Shown: positions 1-9,995, counted from the stretch's first letter. The stretch: DNA of 64,000 bases from Rhodococcus sp. RD6.2 (GCF_001040705.1 NZ_CVQP01000003.1:62001-126000), one strand, 5' to 3'. The notes: generated by a model from the letters alone, not told the origin. A program made the numbers and translations.

Positions 1-75
1 CGCGAGCGCTCCGATCCCGAGGTCCGCGATCCAGGCGGCGACCGCCTCCTCGTTGAGGCCAACGGCATTGCTCAT
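1..75 (-). CDS. N-terminal fragment of an unidentified protein
   Basis: The first 25 codons of a minus-strand gene run off the left edge. The ATG at 75 is preceded by AGGAGGGA at 8-nt spacing, which makes the start convincing. The visible peptide begins MSNAVGLNEEAVAAWIADLG, a soluble helical start with no signal sequence. It is reminiscent of the N-terminus of actinobacterial phosphotransferase (APH) proteins, but 25 residues are too few to assign a family. It is divergent from the dehydrogenase operon and shares a 245-bp intergenic region with it. Confidence 0.6.
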   Translation of the reverse strand, partial: MSNAVGLNEEAVAAWIADLGIGALA

Positions 76-320
76 CGACTGATCCCTCCTGATCGCCGGA
101 CCGTCCGGCCCTGGCCCTACGGATTCGGCGGCATGCCCGTCCGAACCGTCGATGCTAGTGCCCCACTCACACGGTCGGCTGGATATCACGACTCCGCATC
201 GGCCTGCTGGTACGCGCACCTTGCGCCACCGCGACAAAGGGGGATGCTGGTGGTGAGGGCTCGGCGCGTCGGGCGTCGTCTCACGAGGACTTCCCCGGCG
301 GCTACCGCGAGGAGGTCCCG

Positions 321-1409
321 GTGGGCGACAAGAAGGTCTACCCGGTCCAGCTGGTCCAACCGGACGGCAGGCGGGTGCACGGTGCGCCGTGCGCGGAGGT
401 CGTCGCCGACATCGACACCGCACGGCTGCGCGGGCTGTACACGGACATGGCGGTGGTAAGGCGGATCGACGCCGAGGCAACCGCGCTGCAGAGGCAGGGT
501 CAACTCGGGATCTGGGCGCCCTGCCTCGGCCAGGAAGCCGCCCAGATCGGCTCCGCGCGGGCCCTGCACCCCGACGACTACGTGTTCACCAGCTACCGCG
601 AACACGGCCTCGCGTACTGCCGCGGCGTCGACCCTGCCCAGTGGCCGAGGTTGTGGCGCGGGGTGTCCCTGTCCTGCTGGGACCCGAACGCGCACGCGAT
701 GACGAACCCCGCGATCGTCGTCGGTGCGCAGGGACTGCACGCCGTCGGCTATGCGCTCGGCGCACATCTGGACGGCGCCGAGATCGCCACCGTCGCCTAC
801 TTCGGCGACGGCGCGACCAGTCAGGGCGACATCGCAGAGGCACTCGGGTTCGCGGCCACGTGGGGCGCCGGTGTCGTGTTCTTCTGCCAGAACAATCAGT
901 GGGCGATCAGCGAACCGGTGCGACTGCAGTCCCCGATCCCGTTGGCGCAGAGGGCAACGGGATACGGAATCCCGTCGGTGCAGGTCGACGGCAACGACGT
1001 CCTCGCGGTCCTCGCCGTCACCCGCGGCGCCGTTGCCCGCGCCCGCGACGGCGGCGGCCCCGGATTCGTCGAGGCGCTGACGTTCCGGATGGGTCCGCAC
1101 ACCACGTCCGACGATCCCACCCGCTACCGCACGGGCGCCGACGTCGCACCGTGGCAGGCGCGCGATCCCCTCGAGCGGATCCGCCGTCTGCTCGCCGCGG
1201 AGGACGGGTGGGACGAAACCTTCGACTCCGGCGTCCGCGAGCAGGCGGACGCCGCCGCCGCCGCGTTCCGCGCGGGCACCCTCGCACTCGCCGACCCCGA
1301 CCCGGCGGCCCTGTTCGAGCACGTCTACACCCACGGGCATCCCCTCCTCGACGAGGAACGCGCGCGGTACCGGAACTACCTTCGCTCGTTCGAGGAGGTG
1401 CCGTCATGA
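321..1409 (+). CDS. bkdA: 2-oxoacid dehydrogenase E1 component, alpha subunit
   Basis: E1 alpha of a pyruvate/branched-chain 2-oxoacid dehydrogenase complex. With E1 beta it decarboxylates a 2-oxoacid on thiamine diphosphate and passes the acyl group to the E2 lipoyl arm. The ThDP/Mg motif GDGATSQGD starts at residue 162 and its paired NN lies at 191-192; the REHG block is at 93-96. Length (362 aa) is normal. The GTG start at 321 has GGAGG five bases upstream. It is first of three overlapping or abutting E1a-E1b-E2 genes, like M. tuberculosis Rv2497c-Rv2495c (annotated pdhABC or bkdABC). The branched-chain role is the favoured inference from that comparison; substrate cannot be read from sequence alone. 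Confidence 0.93.
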   Translation: MGDKKVYPVQLVQPDGRRVHGAPCAEVVADIDTARLRGLYTDMAVVRRIDAEATALQRQGQLGIWAPCLGQEAAQIGSARALHPDDYVFTSYREHGLAYCRGVDPAQWPRLWRGVSLSCWDPNAHAMTNPAIVVGAQGLHAVGYALGAHLDGAEIATVAYFGDGATSQGDIAEALGFAATWGAGVVFFCQNNQWAISEPVRLQSPIPLAQRATGYGIPSVQVDGNDVLAVLAVTRGAVARARDGGGPGFVEALTFRMGPHTTSDDPTRYRTGADVAPWQARDPLERIRRLLAAEDGWDETFDSGVREQADAAAAAFRAGTLALADPDPAALFEHVYTHGHPLLDEERARYRNYLRSFEEVPS

Positions 1410-2383
1410 CCACCACCACCCTCGCGGGAGCCGTCAACGCCGGACTGCGTCGCGCGCTCGAGGACGACCCGAAGGTCGTCCTGATGGGCGAGGACATCGG
1501 CGCCCTCGGCGGGGTGTTCCGGGTGACGGACACCCTGCAGAAGGACTTCGGCTCGAATCGCGTCATGGACACACCCCTCGCCGAATCCGGCATCGTCGGA
1601 ACCGCGTTCGGTCTCGCACTGCGCGGGTACCGGCCGGTGTGCGAGATCCAGTTCGACGGCTTCGTCTATCCGGCGTTCGACCAGATCGTCTCGCAGGTCG
1701 CCAAGATCCACTACCGCACCGAGGGCCGCGTCCGGGCGCCTCTGACGATCCGCATTCCGTTCGGCGGCGGAATCGGTGCGGTCGAACATCATTCGGAGTC
1801 GCCGGAGGCCCTGTTCGCGCACATCGCGGGCCTGCGGGTGGTGACGCCGTCCAGTCCCGCCGACGCGTACACGATGATCCGGCAGGCCATCGCGGACGAC
1901 GACCCGGTGATCTTCCTCGAACCGAAGCGGCGGTACTGGGACCGCGGCGAGTTCGACCCTGAGGTATCCCCCGAACTCGACCTGTACCGCGCCCGCGTGA
2001 TCCGGCCCGGTACCGACACGACCGTCGTCGCGTACGGACCGATGGTGGCGACCGCTCTCGCCGCCGCCGACATCGCCGACAGCGAGGGCCACTCCCTCGA
2101 AGTGGTGGACCTACGGTCGCTCTCCCCCATCGACTTCGACACCGTCGAAGCATCCGTGCGCCGCACCGGCCGGCTCGTCGTCGCCCACGAGGCCCCGGTG
2201 TTCGCGGGACTCGGCGCGGAGATTGCCGCCCGCATCGGCGAACGCTCCTTCTACCAACTCGAGGCTCCGATTCAGCGCGTCGGCGGCTTCGCGACGCCGT
2301 ACCCGCCGGCAAAGCTCGAGAAGCACTACCTTCCCGACCCGGACCGGATCCTCGACGCCGTCGACCGGACCCTCGCCGGGTGA
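1406..2383 (+). CDS. bkdB: 2-oxoacid dehydrogenase E1 component, beta subunit
   Basis: The beta subunit partners E1 alpha to form the ThDP-dependent decarboxylase. The protein has 325 aa, the normal length. The typical family N-terminus is visible (MGEDIG at about residue 26, followed by the GGVFRVT block), then the transketolase pyrimidine-binding and C-terminal domains. The ATG overlaps the upstream stop (ATGA) and has a GAGGAGG Shine-Dalgarno, so translation is coupled to E1 alpha. The reading frame is open far upstream, but that extension overlaps E1 alpha and has an arginine-rich shadow composition, so it is not part of the gene. Confidence 0.93.
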   Translation: MTTTTLAGAVNAGLRRALEDDPKVVLMGEDIGALGGVFRVTDTLQKDFGSNRVMDTPLAESGIVGTAFGLALRGYRPVCEIQFDGFVYPAFDQIVSQVAKIHYRTEGRVRAPLTIRIPFGGGIGAVEHHSESPEALFAHIAGLRVVTPSSPADAYTMIRQAIADDDPVIFLEPKRRYWDRGEFDPEVSPELDLYRARVIRPGTDTTVVAYGPMVATALAAADIADSEGHSLEVVDLRSLSPIDFDTVEASVRRTGRLVVAHEAPVFAGLGAEIAARIGERSFYQLEAPIQRVGGFATPYPPAKLEKHYLPDPDRILDAVDRTLAG

Positions 2384-2387
2384 CGCC

Positions 2388-3608
2388 GTGACCGTTCACG
2401 AGTTCCGGCTACCCGACCTCGGCGAAGGCCTCACCGACGCCGAACTGGTGTCGTGGACGGTGGCCGCAGGCGACGTCGTCACACTCAACCAACCGATCGC
2501 GGAGGTCGAGACCGCGAAGGCAGGCGTCGAACTGCCGTCTCCCTTCGCGGGCGTCGTCGTCGAACTGCTCGCCGAGCCGGGCACGATCGTCGCCGTCGGT
2601 GCGCCACTGATCCGGATCGACACGACGGACCTGCCCGAACAGGCTGCACCGCAAGGTGATCCGGTGCTCGTCGGATACGGGCCGACCACGCCGACCGGGA
2701 CCAGGCGGCGCGGCCCACCCCCAGCACCACGCCCGGACGACGGCCCGCAGACCCGCCCGGACGCGACACCGTCCGCGCGTCGCCTGGCCCGGGAACTGGG
2801 CGTCGACCTGGTGACGGTGCGGGGCAGCGGCCCGGGCGGCGCCGTCACGGTCGGGGATCTCGGGGACGTCGGGGCCAGGGACGCCGGGACAGTTCGTGCG
2901 ACGGAGCCCGACGAAACCCGTACCCCCGTTCACGGCGTCCGCAAACGAACCGCCGACGCAATGGTCCGCAGCGCATTCACCGCACCGCACGTGACCGTGT
3001 TCGTCACCGCCGACGTCACGGCATCGATGGACCTGCTCGACCGGTTGCGCGCGACGGCCGCGTTCACCGAGATCACGCTCACCCCGCTGGCGCTCGTCGC
3101 GAAGGCGATGCTGGTGTCGCTGCGGACCCATCCCGAACTGAACTCGAGCTGGGACGAGGAGCGGCAGGAGATCGTCACGTTCGGGCACGTGAACCTGGGC
3201 GTCGCGGTCGCGACCGACCGTGGCCTGCTCGTGCCGACGGTCCGGGACGCGCACGCAATGACCCTCGTCGACCTCGCGCAGGCGCTGTCCGAGGTATCCG
3301 CCGAGGCCCGAGCAGGCACGTCCACTCCCGCCGACCTGACCGGCGGCACCATCACCGTCACGAACGTCGGCGTGTTCGGCGTCGACGCAGGCACCCCGAT
3401 CCTCGTGCCCGGCCAGGCGGCGATCCTGTGCCTCGGTGCCGTCACGCGCCGCCCCTGGGTGGTCGACGACCGGGTCGTTCCCCGCTGGGTCGCGACGCTG
3501 GGTCTCTCGTTCGACCACCGTGTCGTCGACGGTGAGCAGGGTTCGCGGTTCCTCGCCGACGTCGCCACCCTCCTCGATGGCTCCGGCGCCCATGCGCCTT
3601 CGTGGTAG
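2388..3608 (+). CDS. bkdC: 2-oxoacid dehydrogenase E2 (dihydrolipoyl acyltransferase)
   Basis: E2 core acyltransferase, 406 aa. Domain order: one lipoyl domain (residues 1-75) with the lipoyl-lysine motif ETAKA, K44; a proline-rich linker; a peripheral-subunit-binding domain around 120-155; and the catalytic acyltransferase domain ending with the HRVVDG active-site motif (H377, D381). The GTG start at 2388 lies 5 nt after the E1 beta stop. A single lipoyl domain and the gene order are typical of branched-chain-type complexes. No E3 gene is adjacent, so the complex must use a lipoamide dehydrogenase encoded elsewhere. Confidence 0.93.
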   Translation: MTVHEFRLPDLGEGLTDAELVSWTVAAGDVVTLNQPIAEVETAKAGVELPSPFAGVVVELLAEPGTIVAVGAPLIRIDTTDLPEQAAPQGDPVLVGYGPTTPTGTRRRGPPPAPRPDDGPQTRPDATPSARRLARELGVDLVTVRGSGPGGAVTVGDLGDVGARDAGTVRATEPDETRTPVHGVRKRTADAMVRSAFTAPHVTVFVTADVTASMDLLDRLRATAAFTEITLTPLALVAKAMLVSLRTHPELNSSWDEERQEIVTFGHVNLGVAVATDRGLLVPTVRDAHAMTLVDLAQALSEVSAEARAGTSTPADLTGGTITVTNVGVFGVDAGTPILVPGQAAILCLGAVTRRPWVVDDRVVPRWVATLGLSFDHRVVDGEQGSRFLADVATLLDGSGAHAPSW

Positions 3609-3628
3609 TTCTGGCCACCAAGGAGGCA

Positions 3629-3653
3629 ATTCTGGCGGCGGAGCCGCCAGAAT
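3629..3653. repeat. 11-bp perfect inverted repeat between bkdC and MFS gene
   Basis: ATTCTGGCGGC / GCCGCCAGAAT with a 3-nt loop, just upstream of the MFS start. A related TTCTGGC copy sits 20 bp upstream. There is no T-run after the stem. It could be an attenuator, an RNA-processing hairpin or a regulator site; the sequence does not decide between these. Confidence 0.6.
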
Positions 3654-3661
3654 GGGGAGCG

Positions 3662-4849
3662 ATGCTTCTCACCACTCTCGACACCGTCCGCCTCCGCCGT
3701 GCCCGCGCCGCCGTCTTCGGCGTCTTCGCCGTCAACGGATTCCTGCTCGCCGCGTGGGTGGTGCACATTCCCGCGATCTCCGAACGCACCGGCATCAGCC
3801 ACGCCACCCTCGGATGGCTGCTGCTGGTGCTGGCGGGCGCCGCACTGATCGGCATGCAGATCGCGGGGCCGCTGGCAGACCGGTGGGGCAGCAAACCGAT
3901 GGTCGGTGCGGCAGGTCTGCTGCTGTCGGCCGGAGCGATCGGCCCCGGCCTCGCGACGGACACCGTCACACTCGCCGCGGCACTCGCCGTGTTCGGCCTC
4001 GGCAACGGGGCGCTCGACGTGTCGATGAACTCGCAGGCCGTGCACGTCGAACGCGCGTACGGCCGACCGATCATGTCGGCGTTCCACGCACTGTTCTCCC
4101 TCGGCGGTGTCGTCGGCTCGCTGCTGGGCGCGGCCACGCTTGCCGCCGGATGGAGTCCGCTGACCGCCCTGTCCGGGGCGGCGGCGCTGGGCGCCGTGCT
4201 CATCCTCGCCTGCGTGCCGATGCTTCTCCCCCACGAACATCACGCCGCCCCGCAGCGCCCCGCCGGCGCAGCCGGCTCCGGTCGCACCCCGACCGCGAAG
4301 ATCCTCACCCTCGGCGCAATCGCGTTCGCGGTGTTCCTCGCCGAAGGCGCCGCGAACGACTGGAGCACCCTGCAGGTCAAGGAACACCTGGGTACCTCCG
4401 AGTCGACGGCGGCACTGGCGTTCGGCGCATTCGCAGTGATGATGACCGTCGGCCGGCTCACCGCCGACCAGGTGGCAGCCACCTTCGGTCCGGTCGCGGT
4501 CGTCCGCTACGGGACGCTGATCGCGGCGGTCGGGTTGACTGCGGTCATCGCCTCGGTGTGGGTGCCGCTGACCCTCGCCGGATGGGCACTGTTCGGGCTC
4601 GGCCTGTCGGGGTGCATCCCGCAGATCTTCACGGCGGCGGGCAACCTGCACGGCGGCGCTCCCGGCGTGAACATGTCGCGGGTCGTCGGGATGGGGTACA
4701 TCGGGCTGCTCGCGGGTCCGGCCCTGCTGGGGTGGCTCACGCACCTGATGCCGTTGACGGCGACGCTCGTCGTGCCGCTCGTGATCGTCCTGCTGGCGTC
4801 GTGGTTCGCCGGCCAGGTCAGTCCGGCGTCTGACGTCGCTGACGATTGA
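3662..4849 (+). CDS. MFS transporter
   Basis: Major facilitator superfamily membrane protein, about 395 aa with roughly 12 hydrophobic segments. Between TM2 and TM3 it carries a GPLADRWGSK loop, a variant of the MFS motif A. The ATG at 3662 is chosen because GGGGAG precedes it. The open frame extends 20 codons upstream, but that would cover the 3629-3653 hairpin and overlap bkdC. It resembles FucP/YbjJ-like actinobacterial MFS proteins; the substrate is unknown. It may be co-transcribed with the dehydrogenase operon (53-nt gap). Confidence 0.85.
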   Translation: MLLTTLDTVRLRRARAAVFGVFAVNGFLLAAWVVHIPAISERTGISHATLGWLLLVLAGAALIGMQIAGPLADRWGSKPMVGAAGLLLSAGAIGPGLATDTVTLAAALAVFGLGNGALDVSMNSQAVHVERAYGRPIMSAFHALFSLGGVVGSLLGAATLAAGWSPLTALSGAAALGAVLILACVPMLLPHEHHAAPQRPAGAAGSGRTPTAKILTLGAIAFAVFLAEGAANDWSTLQVKEHLGTSESTAALAFGAFAVMMTVGRLTADQVAATFGPVAVVRYGTLIAAVGLTAVIASVWVPLTLAGWALFGLGLSGCIPQIFTAAGNLHGGAPGVNMSRVVGMGYIGLLAGPALLGWLTHLMPLTATLVVPLVIVLLASWFAGQVSPASDVADD

Positions 4850-4916
4850 GTGGTCCGGACCGCGCACGGTGGCTATCCTCGGCCCGCAACCGACCGGAAA
4901 CCACGCAGGAGGATCC

Positions 4917-5018
4917 ATGGGCAGCGTCGAGGACATCATCGGGTTCTTCGTAGACCTCATCACCGACAACGAGCCGATGCCGATCGGCATCATGCCGGTG
5001 CTGCCGGGCAATCGCTGA
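4917..5018 (+). CDS. Micro-protein of 33 aa, PorA/PorH-like candidate (pair A, first)
   Basis: A tiny reading frame with a perfect AGGAGG four bases before ATG. The 33-residue product starts MGSVEDIIGFFVDLITD, an amphipathic helix, and ends PMPIGIMPVLPGNR. It has no signal peptide and no cysteine. A second micro-ORF follows after 19 nt, and a perfect 18-bp-arm terminator follows that. A peptide at 26762 has the same MGSVED start. Short tandem signal-less peptides ahead of a strong terminator recall the PorA/PorH cell-wall channel peptides of Corynebacterium. That is known for the family and only inferred here. Confidence 0.7.
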   Translation: MGSVEDIIGFFVDLITDNEPMPIGIMPVLPGNR

Positions 5019-5037
5019 GATCACAGGAGCCCCGACG

Positions 5038-5127
5038 ATGAGCAGCATCACCGACATCGACCCGGTGGCGATCGTGATCGCCGCGATCACCACCGCACTC
5101 ATCCCGACCGGCAGCGTCATCACCTGA
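5038..5127 (+). CDS. Micro-protein of 29 aa, PorA/PorH-like candidate (pair A, second)
   Basis: A second micro-ORF, 19 nt after the first, with AGGAG about 8 nt before ATG. The product begins MSSITDIDPVAIVIAAITTA and continues with ALIPTGSV at residues 20-27. The same A-L-I-P-x-G-S-V motif occurs in the second peptide of the other pair (26961-27092). It is hydrophobic, acidic at the N-terminus, and lacks a signal peptide and charged C-terminal residues. The inverted repeat at 5149-5199 ends the unit. The matched layout of the two loci is strong evidence that these short frames are real. Confidence 0.7.
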   Translation: MSSITDIDPVAIVIAAITTALIPTGSVIT

Positions 5128-5148
5128 CCACCGGTTCCGGAACACGAA

Positions 5149-5199
5149 GCAACGAAGGCGCCCCTCCCCGAACGAGTCGGAGAGGGGCGCCTTCGTTGC
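5149..5199. terminator. Bidirectional intrinsic-type terminator
   Basis: Perfect 18-bp arms (GCAACGAAGGCGCCCCTC and its complement) around a 15-nt loop. It lies between the micro-peptide pair on the plus strand and convergent pntB, so it can end both units. There is no clear T-run, as is usual for actinobacterial hairpin terminators. Confidence 0.85.
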
Positions 5200-5216
5200 C
5201 TGTGGCGGTGCCGGAT

Positions 5217-6640
<1,424 letters not shown>

Positions 6641-6641
<1 letters not shown>

Positions 6642-6964
6642 CAGGCGTCAGCCTCCTTCTTCTCGGCCACAGCCTTCTTGGGCTTGAACATCGCAAGCAT
6701 CCGATCGGTGACGACGAAGCCGCCGACGACGTTCAGGGTGCCGAACACCAGCGCCACGAACAGGATCAGCTTGATCGACCACGGCGCGTCGCCGGGGAGG
6801 TGTCCGAGGACGACCAGCGCGCCGAGCACGACGATGCCGTGGATGGCGTTGGTACCCGACATCAGCGGCGTGTGCAGCGTGTTCGGAACCTTGGAGATGA
6901 CGGCGAATCCGACGAACCCGGCCAGGACCAGGATCGCGATGTTCGCGAGCAGTTCGTTGTACAT
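6641..6964 (-). CDS. pntAB: NAD(P) transhydrogenase subunit alpha, membrane part
   Basis: Alpha-2 subunit, 107 aa with three hydrophobic segments. It begins MYNELLANIAILVLAGFVGF and ends in a basic/acidic cytoplasmic tail. In enteric bacteria it is fused to the soluble alpha domain; in actinobacteria the subunit is split, as here. Its start codon overlaps the stop of pntAA (ATGA) and its stop overlaps the start of pntB, so the three subunits are translationally coupled and should be made at near-equal ratio. Confidence 0.95.
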
Positions 6965-8076
6965 CAGGCGTTCGCCTCCCGGGTGACGCAGGCGGCCGCG
7001 AGGATCTCGTCGTCGAAATCGGGTGCGAGTGCGCCGTTGTCGTCGAGCATCAGCTCGATGACGGCCTGCAGGTTCTTCGAGTACAGCTCCGACGCGTGCT
7101 CGGGCATCGTCGCGGGCAGGTTCAGCGGCGAGCAGATCGTCACACCGTGCTTGACGACGGTCTGACCGGGCTCGGTCAGTTCGCAGTTGCCGCCGGTCTC
7201 GCCCGCGAGGTCGACGACGACGCTGCCGGGCTTCATGCCTTCGACCGCTGCGGCGGTGACCAGGCGAGGAGCGGGACGGCCGGGCACGAGTGCGGTCGTG
7301 ACCACCACGTCGAAGCCCTTGATCGCGTTCTCGAGCGCCTGCTGCTGCTGCGCCCGCTCGTCGTCGGTGAGTTCACGCGCGTAACCACCTTCACCGGCGG
7401 CGTCGATACCGAGGTCGAGCCACTGCGCGCCGACGGAGCGCACCTGGTCGGCAACCTCCGGACGCACGTCGTAGCCGGTGGTCCGGCCGCCGAGCCGCTT
7501 CGCGGTCGCGAGGGCCTGCAGACCGGCGACACCGACACCGAGAACCAGCACGGTCGCCGGCTTCACGGTGCCCGCGGCGGTGGTCAGCATCGGGAAGTAC
7601 CGGGTGGACTCCGATGCGGCGACGATGACGGCCTTGTAGCCGGCGACGTTCGCCTGCGACGACAGCGCGTCCATCACCTGGGCGCGGGAGATGCGCGGGA
7701 TCGCCTCGACGGCGAACGCGGACACTCCCGCGGCCTTCAGTGCGGCGATCCCGTCCGGGTTGGTGCGCGGCGCCAGGAATCCGATCAGGACGGATCCCGA
7801 CTTCAGCTTCGCGGTTTCGGCGTCGGTGGGCGGCGCGACCTTGACGACCAGGTCAGCCGACCACGGGTCGCCGATGGTGGCACCGGCCTCCTTGTACAGC
7901 TCGTCCGGGATCAACGCCCCAAGGCCGGCGCCGGCTTCGACGACGACGTCGAGGCCCTTGCCGATCAGGGTGGTGACGACCTTGGGCACGAGGGCCACTC
8001 GACGTTCGCCGTCGTTCGTCTCTCGAACGACGCCGACCGTCGGGCGCGCCTGCGGCGTGCTCTTCGATGTTTCCAA
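6964..8076 (-). CDS. pntAA: NAD(P) transhydrogenase subunit alpha, soluble NAD-binding part
   Basis: Alpha-1 subunit, about 370 aa. It is an alanine-dehydrogenase/PNT-type fold: an N-terminal VGVVRETNDGERRVALVP block, then a Rossmann motif VLVLGVGVAGLQALATAK. I place the start at TTG 8076 because AGGAAAG precedes it at 8 nt and the length then matches the split-subunit family. The frame stays open for 32 more codons upstream, to a possible start at 8172, but that stretch is proline/arginine-rich and unlike the family. Confidence 0.93.
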   Translation of the reverse strand: METSKSTPQARPTVGVVRETNDGERRVALVPKVVTTLIGKGLDVVVEAGAGLGALIPDELYKEAGATIGDPWSADLVVKVAPPTDAETAKLKSGSVLIGFLAPRTNPDGIAALKAAGVSAFAVEAIPRISRAQVMDALSSQANVAGYKAVIVAASESTRYFPMLTTAAGTVKPATVLVLGVGVAGLQALATAKRLGGRTTGYDVRPEVADQVRSVGAQWLDLGIDAAGEGGYARELTDDERAQQQQALENAIKGFDVVVTTALVPGRPAPRLVTAAAVEGMKPGSVVVDLAGETGGNCELTEPGQTVVKHGVTICSPLNLPATMPEHASELYSKNLQAVIELMLDDNGALAPDFDDEILAAACVTREANA

Positions 8077-8507
8077 TGTGACTGCTTTCCTGCGATGAAT
8101 TGGGGCGGGCCGAGAGGGTGGAGGCCCGAATGCGGACGAACGGCGTATGTCCGGCGGCACGAGGTGGGCCAATGCTAGCCAGACTTACGGTCCCGAAGGC
8201 ACCTCGGATCCCGACTTTCGCCTACTGAATCGAATCCGTACTGGAGTTAACCCAGCACAGAGTCCTCTTATTGTGCCCCAGGTCACAGACCTGATTCGGC
8301 ATGTTGGGTGACCTGGACCTTTGTTCGTCACGTCCCTGGATCTCACAGGACACACATCGAACGTGTGAGATTCACAATGGCAAGCAGGTAACCGTCACAA
8401 CTCGACGATGTGCCCGGCGCGGTCCGTCCGGACTCCCTAAACTGGGCTCAGGTGGGAGCCCACACCGCACGCCGTGACGATTCGGGCGCAAGCACCGGAG
8501 GCGATCG
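8077..8507. promoter_or_regulatory. Divergent control region between pntAA and the DUF488 gene
   Basis: A 431-bp non-coding stretch that is clearly AT-richer than its surroundings. It holds an inverted repeat CCAGGTCAC-N21-GTGACCTGG (8278-8316). It also holds TCTCACA...TGTGAGA (8341-8370), overlapping TGTGA-GAT-TCACA (8364-8376). These are operator-like and lie about 200-300 bp upstream of pntAA. No named regulator can be assigned. I see no small gene in it. Confidence 0.55.
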
Positions 8508-8909
8508 ATGATCGACAGGAATGCAGTGACCAGAGCCGCCCTCGACGGCGCGCACGTCACCGTCGAGCGGGTCTACGACCATCCCGAAGCCGAACCGGGC
8601 ACGGTTCGCGTGTTCGTCGACCGACTCTGGCCGCGCGGGGTTCGCAAGGACTCCTTCCACTACGACGACTGGGCGAAGGACCTCGCCCCGTCGACGGAAC
8701 TGCGTCGCTGGTACAGCCACGACACCTCACACTTCCGCGAGTTCCGAGCCCGTTATCGGGCCGAGCTCGAGTCCGACGCCGGCCAGGAGTCCGTCGACCA
8801 CGTCCGCGCGCTCGCGCAGGGGCATGCCCTCGTGCTGTTGACCGCGACCCGGGACGTCGCGCACAGCCACGCGGAGGTTCTGGCGGAGTTCCTGGAGGAG
8901 AAACGTTGA
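8508..8909 (+). CDS. DUF488 family protein
   Basis: Small soluble protein, 133 aa, of the DUF488/YeaO family. Diagnostic blocks are RVFVDRLWPRGVRK (residues 34-47), DDWAKDLAPSTELRRWY, then a C-terminal HALVLLTATRDVAHSHAEVL segment typical of the family. Biochemical function is unknown in the family. The ATG has GGAGG about 6-8 nt upstream. The stop overlaps the next start (TTGA), so it is coupled to the zinc-ribbon gene. Confidence 0.88.
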   Translation: MIDRNAVTRAALDGAHVTVERVYDHPEAEPGTVRVFVDRLWPRGVRKDSFHYDDWAKDLAPSTELRRWYSHDTSHFREFRARYRAELESDAGQESVDHVRALAQGHALVLLTATRDVAHSHAEVLAEFLEEKR

Positions 8910-9100
8910 TCGCGAGCCGTGACCACATGACCCGGGAGCCGATGACCCAGGAGCCGATGACGGAGCACTCCGACGCGCGGAAACCGGGCGGCGAGGACCT
9001 CGGCGGCGACCCGGTGTGCTGGCTGGATCGCGTGTGCCCGGAGTGCGGCGCGTTCCTGCCCGACGGCCCCGAACACCCCTGCCCGCGCTGCGCCGGGTAG
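8906..9100 (+). CDS. Small zinc-ribbon-like protein
   Basis: 64-residue reading frame starting at TTG 8906, overlapping the DUF488 stop and preceded by GGAGGAG. It has a repeated MTREP/MTQEP/MTE N-terminus, then VCWLDRVCPECGAF and a C-terminal CPRC. The two CxxC pairs suggest one zinc-binding ribbon. Alternative ATG starts lie at 8928 and in the MTQEP/MTE repeats. The function is unknown. Confidence 0.65.
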   Translation: MIASRDHMTREPMTQEPMTEHSDARKPGGEDLGGDPVCWLDRVCPECGAFLPDGPEHPCPRCAG

Positions 9101-9158
9101 GCACGCCGGATTCGCCGACTCCCGGCGCTGCTGGTGGGCCGGTCCTAGAGTTGGCCGG

Positions 9159-9995
9159 GTGAGTGACGCGAAGACACCGACCCTGCTCGACAAGGAACCC
9201 CTCACGGACGCCTTGATCGGCGAGTGGCAGACGATCGGATTCCTGCTCGACGAGTTGACCCCCGCGCAGTGGTCGACGCCGTCTCCCCTGCCCGGCTGGT
9301 CGGTACAGGACGTGGTGGCACACCTGATCGGAACGGAGTCGATGCTCGCGGGTATCGATCCGCCGGTCGAGGAGGGCGACGTCCCCGATTCGCCCCACGT
9401 CCACAATCCGATCGGCGCGTTCAACGAACGCTGGATCCACGGACTGCGTGAGCACACGCCCGAGCAGATCCTCGCTCACTACCGGGACATCACCTCCCGC
9501 CGCGCCGACGCGCTCCGGACGATGACGCAGGCCGATTTCGACGCGCCGTCGATGACGCCGGTCGGCCCGGACAGCTACGGCCGCTTCATGCGGACCCGCC
9601 TGTTCGACTGCTGGTTCCACGAACACGACATCCGCGACGCGATCGGGCGGCCGGGCGACGAGGGTGACGTGCGCGCCGAGTACGCCCTCGCCGAACTCCT
9701 CTCGGGTGTCCCCTTCGCCGTTGCGAAGAAAGGCAGGGCTCCGCAGGGCACGTCGGTGACCTTCGCACTGACCGGCCCCCTGGCTCGGAACATTCACGTG
9801 GCGGTCGAGGGCCGCGCCGCGCTCGTCGACGAGCTGCCGGGCCCGGCGACGACGACACTGACCATGGATTCGCGGCTGTTCACCCGGTTGTGCGGCGGCC
9901 GGGTCTCGCCCACCGACCGAGCGGGCGAGGTGACGATCACCGGTCACGAGGAACTCGGCATCCAGATCGCGACCAATCTGGCGTTCACGATCTGA
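9159..9995 (+). CDS. DinB-fold mycothiol-dependent enzyme family protein (TIGR03083-like)
   Basis: 278-aa protein of the actinobacterial maleylpyruvate-isomerase-like family. The N-terminal metal-binding four-helix domain has LPGWSVQDVVAHLIG, with the family histidine, and FDCWFHEHDIRDA further on. The C-terminal half is a SCP2-like beta domain ending in a lipid-transfer-type fold (VTITGHEELGIQIATN). Members of the family use mycothiol as thiol donor. The substrate is not predictable. The GTG start at 9159 has only a weak ribosome-binding site. Confidence 0.82.
   Translation: MSDAKTPTLLDKEPLTDALIGEWQTIGFLLDELTPAQWSTPSPLPGWSVQDVVAHLIGTESMLAGIDPPVEEGDVPDSPHVHNPIGAFNERWIHGLREHTPEQILAHYRDITSRRADALRTMTQADFDAPSMTPVGPDSYGRFMRTRLFDCWFHEHDIRDAIGRPGDEGDVRAEYALAELLSGVPFAVAKKGRAPQGTSVTFALTGPLARNIHVAVEGRAALVDELPGPATTTLTMDSRLFTRLCGGRVSPTDRAGEVTITGHEELGIQIATNLAFTI

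Noticed and set aside
8364-8376. TGTGA-GAT-TCACA as a CRP/GlxR site.
   Set aside because: The half-site spacing is 3 bp whereas CRP-type sites have 6 bp.
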